DNA of 64,000 nucleotides from Embleya sp040605455 (GTDB lineage: Bacteria > Actinomycetota > Actinomycetes > Streptomycetales > Streptomycetaceae). Positions 33,925 to 41,310 of this stretch are shown one piece after another. Where the stretch lies: positions 15,726-79,725 of the forward strand of contig NZ_JBEXCV010000023.1 in the NCBI RefSeq assembly GCF_040605455.1, given 5' to 3'. A program made the translations under genes and the position numbers. Under the pieces are notes generated by a model. That model was not told where the DNA came from. It saw only the letters and a list, made by a program, of their open reading frames with translations, and did no database searches. Position 1 is the stretch's first letter. Every line of letters begins with the position of its first letter.

Positions 33925-35397
33925 ATGCCGACAAGCCCGACACCCACCCTCGTCGCCGGGGTGCACTGCTCAGCGCGCCAGGTGCGCATCCTCGTCTGCG
34001 ACGCCGCGACCGGTACGCCCCTGCGCCAGGGGCGCGCCGCGTACGCCGAGGGCGCCGCGACCACGCCCGGCGCGTGGCTGCGGGCGTTCGGCGAGGCCGC
34101 GGCGGGTGGCCTCCTCGACGGCGTGGCGGCGATCTCGGTGGCCGCGCAGAACCACGGCGCGGTCCCGCTGGACGCACAGGGTGTGGTCCTGGGGCATCCG
34201 CTGCCCGCGGACGACCCCGGCGCCTCCGGAGCCGCCGCGGACCTGGTGGACGCGCTCGGCGGGAAGGCCGCGTGGACCGCGGCGACCGGCGCGGTGCCGG
34301 GTTCGTCGTCGGCGATCGCCCAACTGCGCCGATTCGCCCGCTTCGAACCGGATGCGGTGGCCCGGATCGCCTCCGTGCTGCTGCCGCACGACTGGGTTAC
34401 CTGGCAACTGCTCGGCTGTCCGCCCGACCCGGTCACCGACCGCGCGGACGCCTCCACCACCGGCTACTACGCCACCACGGGCGAGTGGCGTGAGGACCTG
34501 CTGCACCTGGCCATCGGTCGGGTGCCGCGCACACCGATCGTGCTGGCGCCGGGCGGCGCCGCCGGGCACACCCCCGAAGGGGTGCTGGTCTCGGCCGGCA
34601 CCGGCGCCGAGGCGGCGCTGGCGCTGGGCGCGGGCCTGTCCGACGGCGACGTGGTGGTCGCGATCGGCACCACCGGCACCGCGTTCGCGCAGCACCCGGT
34701 GTCGGTGGCCGATCCCACCGGCGTGGTCGCCTTCCACGCCGACGCCACCGGGCGCCACCTGCCGCTGACCCGCACCCTCAACGCGGCCCGGGTGCTGCGC
34801 GGAACCGCGTCGATGCTGGGGCTGGACGCCGACGAGTTCGACCGGGTCGCGCTGGAGTGCACGCCCGGCGCGTGCGGACTGGTCCTGCTGCCCTACCTCG
34901 ACGGCGAGCGGCTCCCCGACCTGCCGCACGCGGCGGGCACGCTCACCGGGCTGCGCCAGGAGAGCATGACCCCGGCGGCGCTCGCGCGAGCCTCGGTGGA
35001 GGGGATGTTGTGCGGTATCTCGGACGCGCTGGACGTGCTGCGCGACCGGGACGTGGCGGTGGACCGGGTGATCCTGGTCGGTCCCGGTGCCCGCTCGGCC
35101 GCGGTGTCCGCGGTCGCGCCGGCCCTGCTCGGGCTGCCCACCGCGGTGCCCGCGGCGCCGCTCGCCGGACGCTACGTGGCCCAGGGCGCGGCAAGACAGG
35201 CCGCATGGGCGCTGTTCGGGGCGCTGCCGGCGTGGTCCTCGGGAGTGGGCACCTTCCTGGAACCCGCCGAGGAGGAACTCGCGCTCGGCGACGCGGTCCG
35301 GGCGCAGTATCGCGAGGTGCGCGATCGGCTGCACCCGGGCGCGGTAGCGCCGCCGCGCGAGGGCGTGGAGCTGGGTGGACGTCACCGCAGGGGGTGA
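33925..35397 (+). CDS. FGGY-family sugar kinase homologue (xylulokinase-like), probably inactive
   Basis: 490 residues with the full FGGY fold of xylulokinases, including the ATP-site GTTGTAFA and the C-terminal ILVGPGARS. Key residues have changed. The N-terminal phosphate loop, usually GVDSST, reads GVHCSA (about 12-17). The substrate strand, usually QQHGM with LWND, reads AAQNHGAV with LPADD. The catalytic-Asp segment, usually GxGDNAA, reads GTGAEAA (about 225-231). Its catalytic ability is therefore doubtful. CAGAAT ends six bases before the ATG at 33925. No other pentose genes lie nearby. Confidence 0.85.
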   Translation: MPTSPTPTLVAGVHCSARQVRILVCDAATGTPLRQGRAAYAEGAATTPGAWLRAFGEAAAGGLLDGVAAISVAAQNHGAVPLDAQGVVLGHPLPADDPGASGAAADLVDALGGKAAWTAATGAVPGSSSAIAQLRRFARFEPDAVARIASVLLPHDWVTWQLLGCPPDPVTDRADASTTGYYATTGEWREDLLHLAIGRVPRTPIVLAPGGAAGHTPEGVLVSAGTGAEAALALGAGLSDGDVVVAIGTTGTAFAQHPVSVADPTGVVAFHADATGRHLPLTRTLNAARVLRGTASMLGLDADEFDRVALECTPGACGLVLLPYLDGERLPDLPHAAGTLTGLRQESMTPAALARASVEGMLCGISDALDVLRDRDVAVDRVILVGPGARSAAVSAVAPALLGLPTAVPAAPLAGRYVAQGAARQAAWALFGALPAWSSGVGTFLEPAEEELALGDAVRAQYREVRDRLHPGAVAPPREGVELGGRHRRG

Positions 35398-35416
35398 CCG
35401 GGCCACGGACGCCGCC

Positions 35417-35454
35417 GTCGACGGGTGGGCCGATGTCCGGCCCACCCGGTCGAC
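35417..35454 (+). terminator. Terminator after the FGGY kinase gene
   Basis: GTCGACGGGTGGGCCG pairs with CGGCCCACCCGGTCGAC across a five-base loop, with a single bulged base. It lies 20 bp past the stop. Confidence 0.7.
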
Positions 35455-35545
35455 GCCGCCGACCGTGGGTGCTCGAAACCTCCACGGGCTGCCAGGTGCC
35501 GCCGAGAGCCCTGTCCGCAGCCCGTCCACAGGCCGCTGCGGGCCG

Positions 35546-35836
35546 CTACAGACCCTGTCCGTAGCGCGAGGTCGTCACCGACGTGCCGTTCTTGCCGAAC
35601 CGGTCCGGCAGGTGCCGTCCCACCCGCTCGGGCAGGTGGTCCCCGATGGCCCGACCGGCCTTGACGCCGGCCTCGCGGCCGAGTCCGGCCGCCGCGTGCC
35701 CGGCCTTGCGAGCGGGCGGGCTGCCCGCCACCGTGCCGGACAACTTCCGAATCTGCTCGTACCGCTCGCGCCCGGCCTTCGTCCCCAGGACGTAGCCGAT
35801 GGCGAGGCCGGTGACGAAGGTGAGCTTGTTGATCAT
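35546..35836 (-). CDS. Small YtxH-like protein
   Basis: 96 residues. The N-terminal segment MINKLTFVTGLAIGYVLGTK is a short hydrophobic stretch followed by the GTKAGRERYEQI motif of YtxH-like stress proteins. The rest is Ala/Gly/Arg-rich. It is probably anchored at the inner face of the membrane. The ATG at 35836 has GGAGG five to six bases upstream. It stands alone, and its function is not known. Confidence 0.8.
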   Translation of the reverse strand: MINKLTFVTGLAIGYVLGTKAGRERYEQIRKLSGTVAGSPPARKAGHAAAGLGREAGVKAGRAIGDHLPERVGRHLPDRFGKNGTSVTTSRYGQGL

Positions 35837-35998
35837 GATGTCCTCCGCGGTCGTGTGTCCCGCCCGTGCACGTCAGCGCCTACCCGGGCGCGGTGCGTGG
35901 GCAACCTGTGAGGTCCTACCGGAAAAACCCTGGTGCGGGCCACCCCCGGGAATGCGCTAATGTATTCCACGCAGCGACCGCCAAACGGTCCGACGCAA

Positions 35999-36071
35999 TC
36001 CCGCATAGCTCAATTGGCAGAGCAGCCGGCTGTTAACCGGCAGGTTATTGGTTCGAGTCCAATTGCGGGAG
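35999..36071 (+). tRNA. tRNA-Asn (GTT)
   Basis: Full cloverleaf: acceptor arm 35999-36005 pairs perfectly with 36064-36070. D arm has AGCTCAATTGGCAGAGC, the anticodon arm CCGGCTGTTAACCGG gives GTT, and the T arm has GGTTCGAGTCC. The 3' CCA is not encoded. Confidence 0.97.
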
Positions 36072-36079
36072 CCTTCACA

Positions 36080-36108
36080 AGCGCCCGCCGGGTCATCCGG
36101 CGGGCGCT
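36080..36108. terminator. Terminator between tRNA-Asn and the SnoaL-like gene
   Basis: A perfect 12-bp stem (36080-36091 with 36097-36108) and a five-base loop lie between two converging genes. Confidence 0.8.
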
Positions 36109-36132
36109 CGTGCGTTGCGCATCGATGCCGGC

Positions 36133-36669
36133 TCACTCGCTCCCGGAACGAGCCCAGAACTCCCGCCACGAGGCCCACGCCTGCGGCAGCTGGGCGTCCG
36201 TGATCATCGGGTTGTTCGGGAAGTGGAACCGGTCGGGCACGGACAGCGGGTGCTCCAGGACGTCCGCCGCGTAGAACACCCGGGGCTTGCGACTGCGGAA
36301 GTACCACCGCCCGTCTCGCCGTTCGTAGCGGTCCAGGTACTGCATCGGCATCACCACCCACAGGTCCCCCACCTCGTGTTCGGGGCGGCAGTAGACCACG
36401 CCGGTGGCGTGGTCCTCGTCCACCGGATCGATCACGTGGTTCCCGATCAGGTGAAACGTGATCCCGTACGGACGCAGTACCGGGTCGAACCACCGGGCCA
36501 GCGCGTCCCGGCCGACGCCGCCGTCACCCGTGCGCACGTCGTCCACGAACAGCGCGGCCAGCGCCGGCACGTCCCGACTGTCCAGCGCGAGCGCGTAGCG
36601 GGCGGCGAGTTGGCGGATCTGCTCGTGTGCCTCCAGGCGATCGAGCCGGGCGGTGATCGGGTCGGACAT
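36133..36669 (-). CDS. SnoaL-like / NTF2-fold protein
   Basis: 178 residues of the nuclear-transport-factor-2 fold. It begins ITARLDRLEAHEQIRQLAAR, then YALALDSRDVPALAALFVDD, the usual opening of SnoaL_4 proteins, many of which are dehydratases, hydroxylases or isomerases in degradation pathways. The ATG at 36669 follows GGAGG. It diverges from the luciferase-like monooxygenase gene across a 107-bp gap that holds a palindrome, so the two may share a regulator and pathway. Confidence 0.85.
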   Translation of the reverse strand: MSDPITARLDRLEAHEQIRQLAARYALALDSRDVPALAALFVDDVRTGDGGVGRDALARWFDPVLRPYGITFHLIGNHVIDPVDEDHATGVVYCRPEHEVGDLWVVMPMQYLDRYERRDGRWYFRSRKPRVFYAADVLEHPLSVPDRFHFPNNPMITDAQLPQAWASWREFWARSGSE

Positions 36670-36683
36670 GCTGCCTCCGTAAG

Positions 36684-36694
36684 CTGACGGTCAG
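36684..36694. promoter_or_regulatory. Palindromic operator candidate between divergent genes
   Basis: CTGACGGTCAG is a perfect odd palindrome followed by TCAGAT. It lies 15 bp upstream of the SnoaL-like gene and in front of the luciferase-like gene. Its form fits a TetR-type operator, but no such regulator gene is in the window. Confidence 0.45.
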
Positions 36695-36776
36695 TCAGAT
36701 ATCACCGTGTCAGATGACCGGCCGAGGCGACGCCCCGGGTCGGCCGATCCGGGCACCCACCCGTGGGGAGCGTCGC

Positions 36777-37751
36777 ATGGTCAACGTCGGCATCTACCTG
36801 GACCTGCGCAATCCGGTCGAGTGGCGGCAGGACTGGTCCCGGCTGTACGCCTTCACCCTGGAGCTGTGCGAGGAGGCGGATCGGCTGGGGGTGCACTCGA
36901 TCTGGACCACCGAGCACCACGGCTTCGAGGACGGCTACCTCAGCCAGCCGCTCACCCTGGCCGCCGCGATCGCCGCCCGCACCCGGCGGGCCCGGATCGG
37001 CACCGGCGTCACCATCGCGCCGCTGCGCCACCCGGCGCACCTGGCCGAGGAGGCCGCGATCGTGGACCTGATCGGCGGCGGCCGGCTGGAACTGGGCATC
37101 GGCACCGGATACCGGCAGCCCGAGTACGACCTCTTCGACCGGACCGAGTCGCTCAGGACCCGGTTCGCGGCAACCGACGCGAGCGCCCGCGAGATCCGCC
37201 GGCTGTGGGAGAGCGGGACCATCACGCCGTCGCCGGTCCAGCGCCGGCCGCGGATCTGGCTCGGCTACCAGGGGCCGCAGGGCGCGCGCCGGGCCGGGCT
37301 GCTCGGTGAATCACTGCTCACCGCGAACCCGGCGATGGCCGCGCCCTACCTGGACGGACTGCGCGAGGCGGGCCACGACCCGGCGGCCGCCCGGATGGCG
37401 GGCCTGCTGAACGGTTGGATCACCGAGGACCCCGAACGGGACTGGCCGGTGGTCTCCCGGCACCTCGCGCACCAGTGGGACGGCTATCACCGGTACGCGG
37501 TCGAGGGCACCGACGCGCCGCCGCCGCGTCCGATCGACCCGGACCGGTGGCGGGCGCGGGGACTGTCCGCCGCGCCCGGCCACTTCCTGCACGCGACGCC
37601 CGAGGAGGCGGCGCGGGAGATTCGGGCGTACGTGGCCGATACGCCGATCGAGACGGTGTGGTTCTTCGCTTCGCTCAGCGGCATGGGCGAGGAGATGGTG
37701 CGCACCCATGTGACCACGCTGTGCTCGCGGTTGGCGCCGCTGCTGGCCTGA
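36777..37751 (+). CDS. LLM-class (luciferase-like) flavin-dependent monooxygenase
   Basis: 324 residues with the luciferase-like TIM barrel. It starts MVNVGIYLDLRNPVEW; further landmarks are SIWTTEHHGFEDGYLSQP, TGVTIAPLRHPAHLAEEAAI, DLIGGGRLELGIGTGYRQPE and a late GLGE-like segment. These enzymes use FMNH2 or F420 with a broad range of substrates. The ATG at 36777 has GGGGAG seven bases upstream; a GTG at 36714 is in frame but lies in the operator region. Confidence 0.88.
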   Translation: MVNVGIYLDLRNPVEWRQDWSRLYAFTLELCEEADRLGVHSIWTTEHHGFEDGYLSQPLTLAAAIAARTRRARIGTGVTIAPLRHPAHLAEEAAIVDLIGGGRLELGIGTGYRQPEYDLFDRTESLRTRFAATDASAREIRRLWESGTITPSPVQRRPRIWLGYQGPQGARRAGLLGESLLTANPAMAAPYLDGLREAGHDPAAARMAGLLNGWITEDPERDWPVVSRHLAHQWDGYHRYAVEGTDAPPPRPIDPDRWRARGLSAAPGHFLHATPEEAAREIRAYVADTPIETVWFFASLSGMGEEMVRTHVTTLCSRLAPLLA

Positions 37752-37784
37752 CCGGCGGTCCGGCCGCCGCCGCCGGGCGAGCGG

Positions 37785-38729
37785 TTACGGCAGGATCACC
37801 GTCTTGCCGCGGGCGCCGCCCAGGCGGCTGCGGGCGATGGCGCCGGCAGCGTCGGTCAGCGGCAGACGAGCCTCGATCGGCACGGTGATCCGGTGTGCGC
37901 GCAGCTCGTCGGCGAGCCGGTCGTACAGCTCTGCCGTGGAGCGCTGGTTGTGGTTGATCGCCTCGACCCCACGACCGGCGAGTTCCTGCGGGTCGGCGAC
38001 GAACTGGGTGGACAGGGCCACTCCGCCGTCCCGGATCAGCCGGGCGTACGCGGCGAAGTCGGTCGCGTCGGAGACCAGGTCGACGAGCGCGTCCACGCCG
38101 TCGGGATAGTCCGAGCGCACCCGATCCACGACGATGCCACCGGTCGCGTCGTAGGTCTTGGCCGCGCCGAGCGCACCCATCCCGGCCGCGCCGACGCCCC
38201 GGGTGACCGCGAGCACCCGGGCGTCGCGGGCCGCCGCGAGCTGGGTCACGAAGGTGCCCACGCCACCGGCCGCGCCGACCAGGAGGATGGTCTGATCGGC
38301 CCGGATGCCGCCCGCCTCGAGCAGGCCGAGCGCGGTGCCGGCGGCGGTGGGCAACGCGGCGGCCTGGGCCGGGTCCAGGCCGGCGGCCGAGGCCACCAGG
38401 CCGGCCGCGGGCACGGTCAGGAATTCGGCGTACGCGCCCACCGCGCCCACGGGTGCGCGCAGTACCGAGCCGAACACCCGGTCGCCGACCGAGAATTGCG
38501 CCGCGTCCGCACCGCGGTCGACCACGGTGCCGGCGAAGTCCATCCCGAGCACGAGCGGGAACGTGTGTTCCATGGACGTGGCGAGCATGCCGTCCGCGAC
38601 CTTCCAGTCGAACGGGTTGACGGCCGCCGCGGCGACCTCGACCAGCAGTTCATCCCTGCCGGGTGTCGGTTTCGCCACGTCGACGACCTTGGGGTCGCCT
38701 CCGAACTCGTTCACGGCGACGGCGCGCAT
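37785..38729 (-). CDS. NADP-dependent quinone oxidoreductase-like protein (zinc-independent MDR)
   Basis: 314 residues of the medium-chain dehydrogenase/reductase superfamily, quinone-reductase branch. It starts MRAVAVNEFGGDPKVVDVAK. The GroES-like domain has VNPFDWKVADGML, and the nucleotide-binding motif ILLVGAAGGVGTFVTQLAAA is near residue 150. Structural zinc cysteines are absent. The ATG at 38729 follows GAGGAG. It converges with the luciferase-like gene, 33 bp apart. Confidence 0.9.
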   Translation of the reverse strand: MRAVAVNEFGGDPKVVDVAKPTPGRDELLVEVAAAAVNPFDWKVADGMLATSMEHTFPLVLGMDFAGTVVDRGADAAQFSVGDRVFGSVLRAPVGAVGAYAEFLTVPAAGLVASAAGLDPAQAAALPTAAGTALGLLEAGGIRADQTILLVGAAGGVGTFVTQLAAARDARVLAVTRGVGAAGMGALGAAKTYDATGGIVVDRVRSDYPDGVDALVDLVSDATDFAAYARLIRDGGVALSTQFVADPQELAGRGVEAINHNQRSTAELYDRLADELRAHRITVPIEARLPLTDAAGAIARSRLGGARGKTVILP

Positions 38730-39114
38730 GGTGTTCTCCTCGCACAAGTGACGGATGACCGGGATCACCCGAGTGACCGCGCGCGAGGCGTCGTAAACGA
38801 CCGGCGGCCCGGGCCGGGGTGGACGTGATCGCGGTGCCGCGCACGACGACGGGACTCGGTACGGCGCTCGGCACACCACGGCCGGACGCCGGCGCATGTC
38901 GTGAAGCAGGCCGGCGCGGTGGAGCGAGCGAGTGTGCGAATCGCGACGGTCGCCCCAGCGACCGCGGGCGTGGCGGGCGCCGGCCCCGCCGAGACCCGGC
39001 GGCGGGATGCGAACACTTTCGGGCAGGAAGAGACCACGCTCGCGAGGATCCCCCCGGGCGATGGTCGTGCCTGACCGGTTATGCTGCCTCAGGTTGTCCG
39101 GCAGCGGACGGCGA
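38730..39114. other. Intergenic region upstream of tRNA-Met
   Basis: About 385 bp without a supportable gene. The open frames on both strands are Arg/Ala-rich shadows with no ribosome site or family. A TATGCT at 39080-39085 is a possible -10 element for the tRNA, without a good -35. Confidence 0.5.
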
Positions 39115-39188
39115 GGGGCGGTAGCTCAGCTGGTTAGAGCAGGGGACTCATAATCCTCTGGCCGTGGGTTCGAGTCCCACCCGCCCCA
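39115..39188 (+). tRNA. tRNA-Met (CAT), elongator type
   Basis: Acceptor GGGGCGG (39115-39121) pairs with CCGCCCC (39181-39187). The D arm has AGCTCAGCTGGTTAGAGC, the anticodon loop CTCATAA gives CAT, and the T arm has GGGTTCGAGTCCC. The fully paired acceptor end excludes initiator tRNA. An Ile2 tRNA also has a CAT gene anticodon, but the aggggactcataatcc arm resembles the streptomycete elongator Met. CCA is not encoded. Confidence 0.9.
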
Positions 39189-39315
39189 CCTATTCAGGTC
39201 GGCGTCGCGCAGTGTGCTTCCTGTGTTGTGTCTCGGTCGGCTGCTTTCGTCAGTAAGCTTCGTCGCTGTGTGTGGCTGGGCGACTCTTTTCCGTAGTCAA
39301 GTGAGAGCTTAGCGG

Positions 39316-39338
39316 GCCTCCCGGGGGTTCCGGGAGGC
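39316..39338 (-). terminator. Terminator after the GDSL lipoprotein gene
   Basis: A perfect 9-bp stem (39316-39324 with 39330-39338) lies 17 bp past the stop codon on the minus strand. It also faces the tRNA-Met transcript. Confidence 0.65.
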
Positions 39339-39354
39339 AAATCACTCGTACGGG

Positions 39355-40326
39355 CTATCCCCATGTGTATCCCTGGCGGGACGTCACCTCCGCGAGCGTG
39401 CGCTGACCGGCCACGCTGGGGTGGAACCAGTCCCAGTGGCTGACGTCGTTCTTGCCGAATCGTTGGGTGTTCACCACACCGCCGTCGTAGCGGCAGTTGG
39501 ACCAGGTCGAACACACCTCGCGCAGCTTCGCGTTGTAGGCGGTCACCCGATCACGCACCCGCTGTCGACGGTCCAACGCGGCGGGCTTGGCCGACTGCGG
39601 GTCCTCGAGTATCGACTGGCACACGTTCGCCACCGACCACACCGTGCGGGCCAACATCTCGTCGTGGCCCGTCTCCCACATCCGGCCCAGGTCCGGCACG
39701 CTGACCACGAGCACGCGCGTGTGCGGCAGTCCCTCGCGCAACACGTGCAGCGCGTCGCGGAACTGGCTCTCGAACGTGCCCGGCGAGGTCATCTCGGCCT
39801 CGGTGCGGCGGCACGCGTCGTTGGCGCCCATCAGGATCGTCACGTAGTCGGCCCGCTCTCGGACCGCCTCGCGGGCCTGACCGGCCAGATCCGACATCCG
39901 GGCGCCGGTCTCGGCGTTGTTGAACACCGCGTCCGCGGGCAGCCCCAGCCGCTTGGCGTGACTGTTCACATCGGCCGAGGTGCCGGTGGCCCACGACTTC
40001 TCCGGGCAGTCCTGCAGCGGCGAGCACGAGTCGAAGCCGCGGGTGATCGAGTCACCCAGGGCCGCCATCGAGCGCGGCCGAGGTGGTGTGGTCGCGGTCG
40101 CCGGCGCATCCGGAGTCGGGATCAGGGCCTTCGAGTTGGGCTGTTCGGCCGCGCTCGGGTTGCCGGGCTTCCCGGTTTGCCTCCCGCTCGACTCGGCCGC
40201 CTGGTTGGCCCCGACCGCGGCCGGCGCGGCACTCTTTCCGCCGTCCGAGTCCTTACAGGAGGACAGCGTCAACAACGCTGCGACCATCGTTGCGGTTGCC
40301 GCCCCTACTCGTCGTTTCCCACCCAC
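39355..40326 (-). CDS. Secreted SGNH/GDSL-family hydrolase lipoprotein
   Basis: 323 residues from the GTG at 40326, chosen because GGAGGGGG is four bases upstream and it yields a clean lipoprotein signal (MGGKRRVGAATATMVAALLT, lipobox LSSC with Cys24). A Pro/Ala-rich linker precedes the catalytic domain: block I MAALGDSITRGFDS, block III LMGANDAC and block V DWFHPSVAGQ, giving a Ser-Asp-His triad. It should be an esterase or acyl hydrolase on the outer face of the membrane. Longer in-frame starts (40350, 40368) lack a ribosome site. Confidence 0.88.
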   Translation of the reverse strand: MGGKRRVGAATATMVAALLTLSSCKDSDGGKSAAPAAVGANQAAESSGRQTGKPGNPSAAEQPNSKALIPTPDAPATATTPPRPRSMAALGDSITRGFDSCSPLQDCPEKSWATGTSADVNSHAKRLGLPADAVFNNAETGARMSDLAGQAREAVRERADYVTILMGANDACRRTEAEMTSPGTFESQFRDALHVLREGLPHTRVLVVSVPDLGRMWETGHDEMLARTVWSVANVCQSILEDPQSAKPAALDRRQRVRDRVTAYNAKLREVCSTWSNCRYDGGVVNTQRFGKNDVSHWDWFHPSVAGQRTLAEVTSRQGYTWG

Positions 40327-40654
40327 GCCGCCCCCTCCGACCCCTAGCATCGACACGACGATGTCCATCGACGGTACGTCACTCCTTCGTGTGAAGGCCG
40401 ACATTGCCGGGAGTGGCGCCGTCGGCGGCCGGGCACGTTGAGTGCAGTGGCTCACCATTCCGAGACGGTGAGTAACGAATTGTTCCTTCACATCGGACAA
40501 TTGCCCACATGTGATTACGGACAGCAACTGGTGCCTGTGGTACATCCGTGGTCTGTGGGGCACAATGGAAGACCGGGATCCGAACAGGCAGCCCGAGACA
40601 AGGGTTGAGGCCGCTGGGGAAGGCGAACCTCGTCCTTGAAGCCTGGAGGTCCCG
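40327..40654. other. Divergent promoter region, GDSL lipoprotein / DUF3145
   Basis: About 330 bp, less GC-rich than its surroundings at 40470-40520. CACAAT at 40561-40566 is a likely -10 for the DUF3145 gene. An imperfect dyad AATTGT-n13-ACAATT (40478-40502) could bind a repressor. No gene is apparent. Confidence 0.4.
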
Positions 40655-41149
40655 GTGACGACACGTGGAGTTCTGTACGTGCACTCCGCGCCGCGTGCGC
40701 TGTGCCCGCACGTCGAGTGGGCCGCAGCGGGCGTTCTTGGCGTGCGCGTGAGTCTTGACTGGGTCCGCCAGCCGGTGGCGCCCGGCATGTTGCGGGCCGA
40801 ACTGTCCTGGCAGGGCGCGCCCGGTACTGCGTCGCGCCTTGCCTCGGCGCTGCGCGGGTGGCACCTGTTGCGTTTCGAGGCCACGGAGGAGCCCTCGGCC
40901 AACGCCGAGGGGGAGCGCTACAGCAACACCCCCGACCTCGGCATCTTCCATGCGGTCACGGGGGCGCACGGCGACATCCTGATCCCCGAGGATCGACTGC
41001 GCGCGGTGCTCGGCCGTGCGGCGCGCGGCGAGGTCGATCTGCGCTCCGAGGTGGAGAAGCTGCTCGGCAAGCCGTGGGACGACGAGTTGGAGCCCTTCCG
41101 CTACGCGGGGGAGGGCACGCCGGTGCGCTGGTTGCACCAGGTGGTCTGA
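40655..41149 (+). CDS. DUF3145 family protein
   Basis: A 164-residue conserved actinobacterial protein without known function. It begins MTTRGVLYVHSAPRALCPHV and has the conserved RGWHLLRFEATEEPS and the late EVEKLLGKPWDDELEPFRYA. No membrane segment. The GTG at 40655 follows GGAGG. It is regularly found near the fabDHPF cluster in streptomycetes, as here, but is transcribed towards it. Confidence 0.92.
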   Translation: MTTRGVLYVHSAPRALCPHVEWAAAGVLGVRVSLDWVRQPVAPGMLRAELSWQGAPGTASRLASALRGWHLLRFEATEEPSANAEGERYSNTPDLGIFHAVTGAHGDILIPEDRLRAVLGRAARGEVDLRSEVEKLLGKPWDDELEPFRYAGEGTPVRWLHQVV

Positions 41150-41214
41150 GGGTGGCCGGCGAGTCGGCGGCGGCCGGAGCCGCCGGGGAGAAGACATACG
41201 TATAGACATACCGA

Positions 41215-41256
41215 CGCGAGGGGCCCCTCCGGATCATCCCGGAGGGGCCCCTCGCG
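41215..41256. terminator. Strong bidirectional terminator, DUF3145 / carboxyltransferase
   Basis: A perfect 18-bp inverted repeat (41215-41232 with 41239-41256) with an ATCATC loop lies between converging genes. It is the longest perfect stem I found in the window. Confidence 0.9.
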
Positions 41257-41310
41257 TCTCCGCCTTCGGACCTATCAGGGCCCGCGGGAGTACTGGTGCC
41301 GAGTGCGGTC

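Noticed and set aside
38765..39037. Small minus-strand protein upstream of the quinone reductase
   Set aside because: Arg/Ala-rich composition, no ribosome site, no recognisable family, and no support from neighbours.
39115..39188. Initiator tRNA or Ile2 tRNA
   Set aside because: The acceptor arm is fully paired, unlike initiator tRNA. The anticodon arm resembles elongator Met, though Ile2 cannot be fully excluded by eye.
41161..41215. Direct repeat AGACATA around a TACGTA palindrome as an operator
   Set aside because: It is downstream of both converging genes, where a promoter operator has no obvious role.
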